DNA of 64,000 nucleotides from Magnolia sinica (Eukaryota; Streptophyta; Magnoliopsida; Magnoliales; Magnoliaceae): NCBI RefSeq assembly GCF_029962835.1, contig NC_080588.1, positions 67,872,501 through 67,936,500 on the forward strand. The letters are read 5' to 3'. Position numbers and translations under genes: made by a program. Shown one piece after another: positions 35,939 to 48,800 of this stretch. Every line of letters begins with the position of its first letter. The first letter of the stretch is position 1. Below the pieces are notes generated by a model. It did no database searches. It was not told the DNA's origin and saw only the letters and a program-made list of their open reading frames with translations.

Positions 35939-37059
35939 GTGAGTCTAGCCATATTTTCACATTCAACACATGGTACATCAGTACATTGTCATACATCTTC
36001 ACACAAGGTGATTTGCAGGCTTTTTAGTCAATAGCATCTCCACCTACAAAGCCATGGCATGGTAAGTTCACTTGTTTACTTGCAAGAATCAAATCGCCTT
36101 TCTTGAATCTAATTTTCTTTGCATAATTCTCTTTGATGTATGTATTTTATCATCACGATTTTCGGGTTTCTTGGAAACAACAGCTTGTCCGATACACTGC
36201 CATCCCAAAAAAGCTATAAACTTCTTAATGTGTATGAATATCTGACTCATTTGTACTGAACTTGTAGCTTTAATATGTATTTTGATGCAATATTGAGTTG
36301 AATTCCAGTCTCTAACTTTGATACCAATTAATTTCTTTTTGCTATTTTGTTTTGCAGGTTTTAGGCATGGATGAATGGGAGCTAGATCGATGGATTTTAT
36401 TTATTATTATTATTTTTTTGAAACTATTCAATTTATTATTGTAAATATTATTCACGGCAGCTCTAGTATAGTAGAGAAGGGAAATGGCTACAACATCAAA
36501 CAAAGAAGCCTCCATCTACTTTCTTATAAGTTGCTTTGTAAGCCATAGCCCATCCTACCAATGCAACAGCCAATTTTTTTGGCTTGCACATTCGTGCGCC
36601 ATATCAGCACATAAGGTGGCATGCCTAATGCTAACCTTTTACTTAGTGGCATCAAATGAATGGCTAAGATGAAAACTGTCAAGGAGATTATTGGGGCACA
36701 ATCCATCCACGGTTGGATGCAACAGACAAATGGTCTGGATTACCAAACAAAGGGCCCCACTTTGGGAAATCCAGAAGGCCTGTAATGTCCCTGGATGAAG
36801 GTCGTGTACCATATGGTTCCAATAAATGCACATGAAGCTTGGAGGAGTGTTGGGTTGCATGTGAAATGGCCACATCATCATGTATTTTATTTTATTTTTA
36901 CAGGAAAACAATCACTAGGCACTATCTACTTCCCAAGAGGAATGTGAAATCAGGTGGGCCTTGACCAAAAGGGTCAATGATAAGGTCCATTCATCCGCAT
37001 GCATTATAAAACTGGCATTATAAAATTCGAATACCACAACGTACTGCTAGAAAGGCATA
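35939..37059. other. Intergenic, nothing firm
   Basis: No gene identified. The sequence following the BTB exon reads as intron, with an AG acceptor near 36358 that leads into no recognisable exon. From 36480 to 36900 there are only short chance frames. Confidence 0.45.
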
Positions 37060-37263
37060 TAAACTGTCAGTAAATCTCACGAGAAGCGGTGGCCAGCACA
37101 ACCACCACTAAATCCCACATGAACCGGCGCCCAGCACAACCGCCAGTAAAGGAAGCTGACTGCCAGTAAAGCTTTTACCGACGCAGGCTTTACTGGCTGT
37201 TAGCTGACCATGGGCATAGACTTTGCCGGCAGTTTTGACCGCCGGTAAAGGCCATTTTTTTGT
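37060..37263. mobile_element. CACTA-like element tail
   Basis: Repeats of the type CCGCCAGTAAAG, TTTACTGGC, TTGACCGCCGGTAAAG end in GGCCATTTTTTTGTA, which resembles a CACTA terminus that lacks its last few bases. Two copies of a module (GTGGCCAGCACAACCACCAC and GGCGCCCAGCACAACCGCCA) lie at 37089 and 37127. It abuts the UGT pseudogene directly and replaces its 5' end. The opposite terminus was not found. Confidence 0.55.
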
Positions 37264-38524
37264 ACCACTCAAAAAAATATCCTAAGGCTACCCAAGATCC
37301 CACAACATTTAACAGCTCTGATCAATCTGGTGGAGCTTCCATTGCCAAAGGTGGACGGCCAGCCTGAAGGCGCTGAGGCCACTGTCGATATCCTCCAAGG
37401 AAGCGACGAGTACGTGAAGAAAGCCTTCGATCTCTTCTACCCTACCTTCAAGCAGTTCATTATCAAAGAATCGCCGGACTGGATAGTCCATGACGTCTTC
37501 CCAAGTTAGGTGGGCAATGTTGCAAGTGAATTCAAAGTCCCTCGTGTCTTCTTCTCTATTTATTCAGCTACCGTGATTGCATTCTTTCAGCCAATCGAAG
37601 ATGGCCTAAGGAAAATGTGGCCATCACCAGAAAGCCTCGCGTCCCCGCCTGAGTGGTTTGAATTCAATTCGTCCATTGCCGTTCCGTCCCATGAGACTGC
37701 TGGCTTCTACCGTGGTATTTTCAGCCCAGATGCATCGGGCTTCTCGATTTTGGATCGTTTGGTGCTAGGACTCCAAGGGTGTTCGGCAACGGCAATTCAG
37801 AGTTGCAATGAGTTCCAAGTGGGGTACTTGGGCTTACTCAAGAAATTGCGCAAGAGACCGGTCATTCCAGTTGGATTACTTCCACCAACGCCACCAGAGA
37901 AGAGAGAAACGACCGACCCCAAGTGGGTAAATACACTCAGATGGCTCAATAAACAGCTTACCAGATCGGTGGTGTTCGTTTGCTTCAGGAGTGAGTGTAA
38001 ATTGAAAAGAGATCAAGTGTTTGAGATTGCCCATGGCCTTCAACTATCCAATTTGCCATTTCTATGGGCCCTCAGATGGGCAACCAACGACATTGATACC
38101 CTTCCGCTGGGATTCGAGTGCCAGATCGGCAGTCGTGGGGTCGTCTATATGGGTTGGGCCCCTCAGTTGGAGATACTGGCCCACCCTTCCATCGGCGGAT
38201 CTTTCTTTGACTCTGGGTGGGCGTCCACCATCAAGACCGTCCATTATGGGCATGCTCTAATCGTCTTGCCGCTTGCGAACGTCCATTCATTGGATGCGAG
38301 GATGTTGGTAGACAAGGGTCTGGCTATAAAAGTTGAGATAAACGACGATGGGTCCTTCCACAGCAATGCGATTCACTCAGTCGCTGAGGCTAGCCATGGT
38401 CGAAGAGGAAGGAGAAAGGTTTAGGCTTAAATCCTTAGAAATGAAGGCCATTTTCAGTGATCAGACACTCCATGAAAACTACATGAATGAATTTATCAAC
38501 TTCCTCAAAAGCTCCAAGACATAA
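37264..38524 (+). pseudogene. UGT91-like pseudogene (unit 3)
   Basis: Paralogue of the intact UGT, about 10% different over a sampled 183-base stretch. It begins at the codon equivalent to Thr39 of the intact protein, so the promoter, start codon and N-terminus with the catalytic His are missing. The tryptophan codon equivalent to W120 is TAG (near 37507). A 9-bp in-frame deletion lies near 38075 (the equivalent of TPI at 310-312). A 1-base insertion near 38367 shifts the C-terminus. FGSE has become FRSE, and the PSPG box reads DSGWAS and ends in VH, so the HSGWAS-like and VH features predate the duplication. It ends at the same TAA as the intact gene and keeps an AATAAA signal. Confidence 0.93.
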
Positions 38525-41500
38525 AGGGCAACTGATCTGAAATAAAATGTAGAGATGTGGTTGTTAGCATTCCAAATTTTTATATGATATGATTTGTATT
38601 CTCAGGGAACTTTCCCATTGAATGTGAACTTCGTTCTGTTGGATCATGGTTGCTTTAATCCAGCCGTTGATCTTATGGCCCCATCATTGGTGAATAATTG
38701 GGGCTGGATGTTGCCCTTTTTTTCATCATGGTGGGTGGATCTCTGACTATGAGGCCCACCTGTTGTATGTGCCTTATATCCACACTTTCCATCCGTTAAT
38801 CATTCTGGTGGCTGACAGTCTTGGCGGATCTCTTGTGCCCCACATGTGGACAATACAGCGGGGCTATATATACTACACTCGGTATTCAAACACTTCATCT
38901 TTCACTCCCATGCCAAGTCAAATCCCACGTTCTTTAAAAGCTCACCACTTTCTCTAAAAGCTTCCTGCTCGAGGATGTGTATTAATACATATAAAGGATC
39001 TGTAACACTCCAACACCCCATGACATATGTGCCATTGTACATTTTTAAGTATCCACATTTGTCACATGTGCTTACCTAGAACGTGCGTATGACTACTGAA
39101 AATCATTTCCCAATAAAATCTTGCTATGCCATGTGTTGTTGCCCATCTTTAGGCATCCAATGTGCCATATTTGCCAATTTAGCATGTTGTTGCTCAAATC
39201 TTGTCGATCTTGCTTTACCTCCTATGAGTTTCTGGGTACCTACAAATGAATGGAGACTAAGCAAACACTAGGGGCGCCGGTTGTGGCCAAGGACCCTTTG
39301 ATGCGTAAGTCACGGGTATGGACCCACAATATGCATATATAGTATAATAGGGATAGTTGTGTACCTTTCTCTTGGACATGCATGGTGATGTATCTATAGG
39401 TTAGCCAAGTAGTTTGTCTATCCGAGTAGATCTATGAGATACGCTGGAGAGGCCTATATTGGAATCAGAATATGTTCTCGAGTATTTCTCCAATTATGTC
39501 TTGATTGACGTGATCTTCAGCTGAGACTTCGCTAAGGAATCTCATCCATATACAGTGCAAGATTCTCTCTAGATGTTTTCTTTCTCACCCTGAGGTCGAG
39601 GTCAACATCCGACCTTGAGATCAGATTGGAGGTCGAGGTAGTCGAGATCTGTAGGTTTGCTCACGAGTCTTATTTTCGAACCGGTTTAATTGTTTCAGTT
39701 TAGTCACTGAGTCTCTCTGCTCAGCTCGTTTTCTCTAACTCTTAGGTATTTCAGAGAGTCTGTTTGGATGCTTTTGTTACCACATGTCTCATACAATAAG
39801 TCAACTCAATTTTACCCATTACAGTTGCCTCCTACTTCTAGTTTCATATTCATGAGCTCGGGAAGTAAGTATATTTAAACTGATGTGTGAGTGAGAAGTT
39901 TTTTATTTTCTAACATGAGGAGGTCGGCTCATTCCATAGGTATTCCTCGATTTTGTCACTCAATAGTTAATGTGGGAATTGGAAAGAGATGACGCATGCA
40001 GTTATGATCAAAGAGGGATATTATGACAGTGATTCCATATGAGGAGATATGCATAAAGTGGTGACCGCTGCTTCACCTCCGGGTGACTCATAGGTAGACA
40101 TCTGTCCCTGCTTTATGAATGCGGGCTAAGAGCGAAGCCCGGGCTGCCACGCGAAGGAGAACGTGCATCAAGGTGTCCCTTCACGTCTTAGCAATTAATG
40201 CAGGCATTAATTGCCCTTCTTCTGAGGTTCTTATAAATATGAGTTTTCCCTCATCCTTTCGCTCACTAGTTTATGCGGAGTCTGAGCTTTGCCAACCTCT
40301 TCTCTCTTTTTTGTCTTCTTCTTCGCTTAGTGGGCCATCCAGTCACTTGAGTTTTTTCTTTTCGGTATGTTTTCAGTACATTTCCTAGTGTGCTACATTC
40401 CTTCCTTTGTTTTCTTTCTTTTACCTTCACTGCAATGTCGTTGGAGGGCTCCAGGGGAATCTCTATGGCGAGGGCCTTCCACAGAGAGTCCATTCATGAT
40501 AGCGTGGATTCTCGGCTAAATGTGTCATCGAGCGAACGATCTCTAGTGATGGTAGCTCAAGATGAGGAAGTTTTGTCGCCCCAAGCGAAGGCAGTTTCCT
40601 TGTCTTCTCAGGGACCAGCTTCGTCGTCAGGTCCTTTTAGCTCAAGGCTCCAGCTAGAGGATTTGGTTGCCCTCCACTTCGAGTTTAACATCCCTGACTT
40701 GGTGGAGCTACAGTTATTCGAGATCGGAAAACTTTCAGGCCATCCTCTCGAGGGGGAGATAGCCATTTTCCTTATTTTCTTTTCTTGCAGCTTACGGCTA
40801 CCTCTCCACCCAATCATGAGGATGGTAGTACATCGCCTAATGCTTGCCCTAGGATAGCTTAACCGTAACATATGGCGAATTGCCTTTGGAAGCTACATTT
40901 TGTGGCACCAACTTCACGCCAAGCTGACTGTGGACGAGCTCTTATACTCATATCGGGCCAAGAGTAGTCCGAGTTCCCTTGTCTGGTACTATTTTTCTTC
41001 GTGGCCGGGCAAAAAAGGTCAGGCCCTTATCACCCAAAACCCCTCCTCCAATAAGGGTTGGAAGGACAAGTGGTTCTTTACTTCAAGAGAGTTAGAAATC
41101 ACAATGGCGGATCTGGGTAGATTGTAATCTCGGGTCCCCACCAAGTTCGCCTCCCCGAGTCGAAACTCCAAGTTATAGCTTCTGGTCGTTTGTAGTTTGT
41201 TTTGCCCATTTGTCAACTTTTTGACTAATCTCTGTTATGTCTTCTTGCAGCTCTGACCCGGTGTTAACCCCAACTCACTCTGACCCAACTCCATTAAAGT
41301 GGAATAGAACAAATGAAAATATTGAGAGAGACGTCTACCCTTGATTTTTACAAGGCCCACATGATGATTATATTAAATCAACTCCAACTAGTATATACAT
41401 ACCAAAACTTAGCCTTGAAATCCAAAAAAATCATGCCCATGTATAATTCACGTGGGAAACAACAAGGAAAATGGTCGAGGGTGAGTTTTTCCTTGTATAT

Positions 41501-41989
41501 TGTTTCTAATTGTGTAGTAATTGAACCACGGATGGGAGTGATTTTTGGGGCTTGGGCCTAACATAGGATGATGTACCTAGTGTTCAGTATGGATTTCACA
41601 TAAACACTACAATGGGGCCCACCCAATCGGGCCACCACCTTCCCACTCACTCTCCCCAAAGTTAGAACAGACTCGGGATGGACTATTTTGGCCAGTCATC
41701 AGCAAAGCCCAAGTTTGGGCCCCCCTTAAACAATGTGGGCTGGACTCGACAAAGCCTGGCCCGGTCGGTTGACACCCCTTCATCATGTTTTTCTATGCAT
41801 TTGATCCAAAGAATACAACAACCGCATTGTTAAGATATTCCAACCATTGGAGGATTTTCATTGCTAATTTGAAAAGGAAACTACTCACTTACATCTGGAG
41901 GTTGCTAAGACTTGTTGTCCAACCAGGTATTTTCCACCAAGATGCTACATTTTAATAAATCCATACCATGGCTATGTTAGGCCCCACCA
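38525..41989. repeat. Duplicated unit, copy B (first part)
   Basis: 38525-39825 matches the region downstream of the intact UGT (15475-16820). 39729-41989 matches 7496-9756. This copy shows the continuous order UGT - spacer - gypsy gag fossil - spacer, which the Tork-like copia and other insertions disrupt on the left. Apart from the gag fossil it has no gene. It stops at the LINE insertion. Confidence 0.8.
40269..41130 (+). pseudogene. Gypsy-type gag N-terminal domain fossil (copy B)
   Basis: Better preserved counterpart of 8029-8870, with LVWYYFSSWPGKKG and SSNKGWKDKWFFTSRELE in the conserved core of the 'putative gypsy type transposon' domain. A TATA box (TATAAATA near 40232) and a CT-rich leader precede it in both copies. 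A broken fossil that was present before the unit duplicated. Confidence 0.65.
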
Positions 41990-42205
41990 TAAGGATTTTT
42001 TTTATTTTTTATTTTTTTACCAAAAGAGGCACCGGGCCTTAAAATTCATTCATCAATGGGATCAAATTACATTCAGGCCTGCCCAGGAAAAAGGCTGGGC
42101 TAGACTTATCATAAAAGGAAAAACAGAAATGACGAAAACTATACAAAGCTGGGAGACGTTAACTTTTGCCCCTTATAGCCCCGAGACCCGTTTTGTCAAG
42201 AAAGA

Positions 42206-42811
42206 TCAGCCTTTCACAAGGATAGGGAGATCAGCAAGCGATTCAAAAATTCGGTTGATTTGGGAATCACTACCAAGGTGGGCTAGTGCGTCCGTCGGGG
42301 CGTTCGCCTCCCTGAAGGCATGCCCAATCCTGACCTGACCACGACTCTTAAGGTTACCAATCCACCAGATCCAATACTCCCACTTCCACCCTGACTTGGA
42401 TCTGCCATTCCAAATATCAACCACTAACTAGGAATCTGATTCCACCTCCACCCAATAAATGCCCCTGCTTTGGCAGAGGGAGAGTCCATCATGGATGGCT
42501 CGAATTTCGGCCCCAGTCTTGGACCCGCGGCCATAAGCAGAAGAGAACTCAAAAAGCACCTCCCCTCTACCATTTCTACAAACACCTCCACCTCCAGAAC
42601 AACCCGAATTCCCCCGAGAGGACCTGTCGACGTTGATCTTAGCCCAAGAGGAAGCTGGCCTGGTCCAAAAAACTACAGAGGGCTGATCCAGATTTTGAGC
42701 ATTTCTAGCCATTGATCCAGGCGAAACCGATAACAGATGCGACGTTGGGGAAAAGCCTGCCTTGCTGCCGCCATTAAAGTAGCGAAACCAGCCATGGATC
42801 TTTGTTATCAC
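42206..42811 (-). pseudogene. LINE ORF2: RNase H domain
   Basis: C-terminal RNase H of the LINE ORF2, reading WAKINVDRSSRGNSG, GGGGVCRNGRGE, then KTGAEIRAIHDGL, VEVESDS and IGHAFREANAPTDALAHLG. A single TAG (42428-42430) interrupts it after ESDS where Trp is expected. The LINE fragment at 18611-19208 has a TAG at nearly the same place. The order of acidic residues (D, E, D) is that of an RNase H fold, and its location after the reverse transcriptase is normal for plant L1 LINEs. Confidence 0.88.
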
Positions 42812-43015
42812 CGCCAGACTTGATACTTCCCTATCTTCAAACTTTGTCGCATTACGGGCCTTCCAAAGCTCCTAGTAGATACATAGAGGGGCAAGATTCT
42901 GAGCGTCCGACCCCGTGGCGGCTAACACTCCCCTCTACTGAGAAAACCTAGCTACAATGGAGGATGAAGGCATAATACTGACACCAAAATAGGAACCGAC
43001 ATGATTCCACACTAC

Positions 43016-43290
43016 CTACACCAACGAGCTTTCCACAAACAGATGGATAGCAGATTCGACCGATTTAGTAGAACCGTGGCAGCAGCAAACACACGCAGAG
43101 GCAAGGTGGATGCCATGCACTTGGATCACCTCATCAACAGGGACAACATTTTGAAATAGTTTCCAGGCAAACATAGAGATTTTGGGCGGGATTTTCAGAT
43201 TCCACAGCTTGATTGCCCAATCCAGCCACAGGCGAGGAGACCTGCAAACGTCACTAACCAAGTGAACCGTGAAAATTCTGGACTAGGAGA
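43016..43290 (-). pseudogene. LINE ORF2: zinc-knuckle (zf-RVT) region
   Basis: Reads WNLKIPPKISMFAWKLF followed by VPVDEVIQVHGI and a Cys/His cluster (SACVCCCHGS). This is the plant 'reverse transcriptase zinc-binding' domain that sits between reverse transcriptase and RNase H. It is out of frame with its neighbours, consistent with a dead copy. Confidence 0.85.
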
Positions 43291-43350
43291 GGGGCCATAC
43301 GAAAGAATTGGGGCCAGCAGCTATGCAGAAACCAGCCTGAAAGATGAAAT

Positions 43351-44847
43351 CTAGCGTCTCTTAAGGGAGATGGTTGAGCACACCGAAGGAGGAAGCAGCC
43401 CAGCTGGGCCCAGAAACTGCCTAACTTCCATATTCAACAACTCCGCTGGGATAGGGCTCTTAGCCAGGCTGAGGAGAGGCCCAAGACCGGTCCAATTATT
43501 TGACCAGAGCTTAAAACTATCTTCATCGATCATCCTTTGAACCATGGGAAGCATCCGTTGAATCTGGGCCTGAATGCGCTTCCATAACAGGGATGCAAAG
43601 GGGAAATGGGAAGAAGCCCCATTAGCCTCTAAGCTCAGCCGATATTTAGCAGTCATGAACGAACACTACATAGAGCTCTGCTTGGAGAAGAGGATGCCCA
43701 ACGCCATCTTCATTCTGTAGGCCTTCATGACTTCTTCTAATCTCTTGAAACCCAGCCCACCCTCAGCGATCGGGACTGCAATCTGCTTCCAGCTTATCCA
43801 ATGCATTTTTCTCCTGCCCTCGGCCCAACCCCAAAAGAAATTGGCGAATCTTGCTTCCAAGGCTTTCAGAACCCGCATTGGAATATGTATAGTGGCTAAA
43901 GAGTGGACTGGAATACTAGATAGCACATGTTTGATAAGAGTTGCTCTGCCCGCTTAGGATAGAATCCTAGCTTTCCACCCACTAAGTCTGTCGTCGATTC
44001 TCTCTAAAAGTGGTCGGGAAAAGCTTGATTTCAACCTTCCCGCTGCGATAGGAACCCCTAGGTACGTAAAGGGGTTAGAAGATGCCTTGGAAATACCGAT
44101 GGTTCTTTCAATTGTTCTAATTCTAGACGATTTTAATTTTATCTAAGCAAACAAAAGAACTCTTGTGGAGGTTGATGCATTGCTCGGATTCCGCCTGGAA
44201 AGCATCCAAAAAGACTTTCGTTGCACGAAGGGTCGCAAGGCCTCCATTAAGGAAGAGGAGGGTGTCGTCGGCATACAGAAGGTGGGAGATGGGAGGGCAG
44301 CCCCTTCGGCTCATGAAAGGCCTGCACCGGTCCTGCTCCAGCAAACGAATGAGGCCCCTACTGAGAACTTCTACTATTATGATAAAAAGGGCTGGGGAGA
44401 GAGGGTCCCCCTGCCGAAGCCCTCGAGAGGACTTGAAGAAGCCATTGGACTCCCCATTAACCAGGATAGAGAACCAATTGTTGGCCCAGCACTTTTTTAT
44501 CATATCAACCCACTCCCTGCTGAACCCGAACTTGAGGAGAACCTTCTTTAAAAAAACCCCAATCTACTTTGTCGTTCCCCCCCCCCCCCCCCCCCCGGAA
44601 CTTTCCTAGAGATCTCTCTAAAGAGCTCCTGACTGAGAGCAATTTTCTCGGATATCAAACGCCCCGGAAGAAAAGCGCCTTGCTCTTTAGAAATCATTGA
44701 AGGCAAGATCTGATTCAGCCTGGAAGCAATGATTTTAGCAAAAATCTTATATAGACAATTGTAAAGACTGATCGGGCAGAAATCGGCAAACTTCTTTGGT
44801 GATTGAGACTTAGGAATCAGACAAATCAGCATTGTGCTCATGGCTCT
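43351..44847 (-). pseudogene. LINE ORF2: reverse transcriptase, C-terminal part
   Basis: Carries the reverse-transcriptase core: PISLYNCLYKIFAKIIASRL, QGAFLPGR, RGLRQGDPLSPALF and the catalytic YADD within SHLLYADDTLLFL. It spans at least four open pieces on different frames. A run of 20 C (44577-44596) accompanies one frame change. The N-terminal portion lies beyond the nested insertion, at 52485-52970. Confidence 0.92.
44577..44596. repeat. C20 homopolymer
   Basis: Twenty consecutive C within the LINE reverse-transcriptase region, flanked by TCGTT and GGAAC. It is poly-G in the coding sense and breaks the frame. Length in the assembly may be uncertain because of sequencing slippage. Confidence 0.85.
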
Positions 44848-45870
44848 TGTAACGTCTCGGAAAAATCCGTATAAAGGCCCGAGTACCACCTCAGGCAGAA
44901 ATCACATAGGATCAAATCATTTAGAAATTAGGCGGGAATTAACTAGTGCTAAATTAGCTTATCTGTGAAATTATCATTAATCACTTTAAATATGGTCTGC
45001 AAAACCCAAACCGTGAGAATCATTACCGCCGCATTACCTTAAAGCTTAAGATCAATCTCAAGTCCCAATTGCTCTTGGGAGTGCTTTGAAACTCCATATC
45101 AAACCTAAACGCACGTCAAAAGTCCGATGACCGCGAAACTATACCGTTATAACCACCTTGCTGGACTTGACTGCCACCTCAGAAATCAAGTCCTAATTAT
45201 ATCCAGAAATGCACAACTTGAGCCCGGAGCAAAGTGGGTGAGAGACGCGAATATTTTTGGGAAATGAACTAGGACTTAAGTGAACTGAGTCGTTCACTTA
45301 CAGGTCCAAATATAAGGATTCAAACCATCAGAATTTGACCCAATTACACCCTCGGATTAGGAAAAATTTTCAACACATGCCAGTACACTTGTGGCCCTAA
45401 TCGAGTACCGATGATTGTTGAACTGAAACTGGTCCGCCATGGTCGATCTATAAATCCGATCGAACCGAAAACTCAGCTTGACCTAGATCCAATGTCAAGG
45501 AGCTTAAATCCGACCCCACACAGAAGAAGGGCCACCAGAAGTGCTCCGTTGGGCTGAAACAGACACCCTTTGGATATAACCTAAGTATACCTTGGCCCTG
45601 GGGCCATTTCCATCAGACCTGGGCCTATATAAGGGCCTTAAACCCTCTCTTTCTCATCTCATACGAATTTGGGAAATCTTATGAGAGAGAAGAGAGAAAA
45701 GAGAAGGAAAGAGAGAGGAAGTGAGAGAGTGTACTGGCATTTGTTCTTGGAATTTAATCTTATCACTCCACACGCTTATCTATCACATCTTTAGTGATAT
45801 TCCGGCGTTTCCGACAGTGTACTTGGGTAAGAAAACCTAACCCTAATCTGTTTTAGGGTATCATATAGTA

Positions 45871-48800
45871 TGTAACGCCCCGAATTTTCAAGACTCGAGT
45901 ATATGACCCGTGTCCCAAAAACCTGAGTGTTAGCTTTAAAGGATGGTTAAATTCGAGTGTACATTTTTTTTTCCTTCATCAAAGTAAGCAAATGAGTGTA
46001 GTGTAGACAAATCGATATAAAGGAAAATTTCATTATCATTCAAATTTACAAGAAACTGCCCATAATGACTTATACAAACCAATGTCTTTGAATTCAACAA
46101 GTACAAGATTTATAAGAATTTAATACATGAAGAATAGCGGAAAACATATAAATATAAGCCGCAAGATCACATGGCTCCTCCAGGTAAATACAGCCATGCA
46201 TCCCAGCGATCGTACACTGCTCCTCATCAAGTCTGAACATACATATCACTAAAGCCACCTGTACAGTTGTATATTTGATGGATGAGTGGCCAACTCAGTG
46301 TGAATTTCCCTCAAGATTACACACCGCCGCATTAGGTAAGAAATAGTATAAAACATTCAGACAACCAAAACAGAGTAAATGCAATCTTATTAGGTGCATG
46401 GATGCATGAATGCAATCATCGACCCGGGTAAACCATCCGGACGGTCGGTGCCCCAGGAAAAACATCCAGACAGGCAATGGGGTCATCACCCAAGGATGTG
46501 ACTGGTTATCAGCGCAACACGCGGCGTAATCGTATGGGTATGAGTGATCCAAGTCATCATTTTAAATCAATCGGCTGGTCATTACACAACACAGGGCATA
46601 ATCATATGGGCATGAGTGATCCAAGTCATCATTATAAATCGATCGGCTGGTCATTAGTGCAACACGTGGCATAATCGTATGGGCATAATGATGCAAGCCG
46701 TCGTAGTATGCTATACATGCATGATTTACCAGCCCATTAGTAGTCCAATTGCAATCAGCCGTTTTAGAATAAGCTCACGGTCACTACAGGGAGCGTAGGG
46801 CCCAGCGTAAGGCCAACAGCTCGAGCATGGTGTCCCATTACCACCATCCCCGGCTCATGAGGCTACCATCTTAGGATGTTTAATGGAAACGCATCGACTA
46901 GTGGTCAATCATATTACAGTATATGGGGCTCACCATTGCATGGTTGCATGGTATAAAACATCGAACCCATACAGAAAAAATACCAAAACAAAGCCACATA
47001 GGGCGATATCAAACAAACCACATAGGGCAATTATCAAAATAAGCCTCATAGGACGAGAATCAAAACCATGCGATAAAGACCATCCTTGAAAACTATTGGA
47101 CACAACAACCCTGGATGGTAGGCCCACATTAATGATCCTTTTAAACCACTACTCAATAACCACTAAGTCGAAGGTCCATTTTAATCACAACTAGTCGGGT
47201 TACATCTCAAGTATGAGTGTACATTTATAGGCGGGGGTTTCCCACTAGTGTACCAGTTTAAAGTCCATAAGGAATACATAAATAATCCACAAGTATGACC
47301 AAATATACAGGATGAACATTAAGCAGGCAATATAACAATTCAATTTCCACTAGCTAACACATGTGATTATAAGAGAAAGATATCAATTATAATTTTTAAT
47401 AAAAACTATAACTTAAGCTAATGAGAAGATGGAAAGCTCAAGGGGAAGAATCATCACCTTATACGTTGAATCGCCTTCTAGTTTCGCCAAGTGCTTCCAC
47501 CCTTAGAATTGTATCCTACCACAAATCATGAACTTGTACAATTAGGTCCAAGTTCTAATTACTACCTAGGGGTTAAGGTCATAGCCTAGGGTTATCTTTT
47601 AGTGTAGAATTAGGGTTTTCACCTTAGGGTTTAGTTTTAAACTTGGATTTTGGGCTTTAAATGTTAGTTCATGTAAAATTAATTATCATGATAGTTTATA
47701 ACTATAGTATAATTATTAATATTAATGATAAAATTACTATTAGTTAATCGTGGCAATAATAATCATTATAATGGTAGAAATCAGTATACTTCTACTACCA
47801 ATAACGATATCTAAGAATGGTGAGTAAAATCCTAATAACGAAAGTTATGGTTTTATCTATACTAACTAATATGAGTAACTATTAGTGGCTAATCAAGTCT
47901 ATAATAAAATTTACCATGATAATAGTATTTAAGGATTGTAAATCGAGATCCTTCCAGTTTGGTGTACCATTAATTGCCATATAAACTTACTAATTACAAA
48001 ATCATTATTGTCATTAGTGTTATGATGTATATTAGCTAACTTGATAATAAAAATCATTAGGATGGAAATTTATAATTAGAATTACCATTGATGACAGTAA
48101 TAACAACAGCGAATATGATTGGATAGGATGGCTTACCTAACTTGAGCTAGATCCGAGTGAGTTGACACGATTAGACTCGGCAAGTTTTAGCCGAGTTGAC
48201 TTGGCAGCGGGTCGCTCTAATTTGACCTCTCCCTTTATCTCTTTCCTTCTCTTTCAAATTAGCAACGTCCCAGGTTGCACTGAGTCCCAAACGAGTCAGC
48301 GGGTTAACTCGACAGAACTAGTGAAGAAGGCAACATCTTCCTCCTTTCTTCTTCTTCTTTCTGTTCTTCTTTTCTCTTCCTCGGGCTTATACACTCATCA
48401 GAGTTCCTGGACTAAACCAGAACCCAACTCAAGCCGAACTCAGCGTGGCTTGAGGCGTTTTTGGCCTAAGTCGTGACCGTGACTCGGCCCGCTCCAAGCT
48501 GATGCAACAATGCAACAGCCCTTCCTCTCTCTCCTTCTCGATTCTCCTTCCCTATCTCTCCTCTTTCTTCTCCTCACTACTTCAACCAGAAGAACGGTCT
48601 GGATTTGATCAGACCCAACCTAGCTCAGACCCAACTCAGTCCAGCTCGGACTAAGCATGGCCGCAACTCGATGGCAGGTGCATCACAGCCCCCACCCGCA
48701 CATCCTCTCTCTCTCTCTCTATTCTTCTCCTCTCCTTTCCATCCTCCCTCTCTTAGCTCTGCTGAAAGCTAGCAGCACTCAAGCCAGTTCCAAACAGGCC

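Noticed and set aside
44163-44609. Plus-strand open frames in the LINE reverse-transcriptase region
   Set aside because: The minus strand has the RGLRQGDPLSP and YADD motifs, so the plus-strand frames are shadows.
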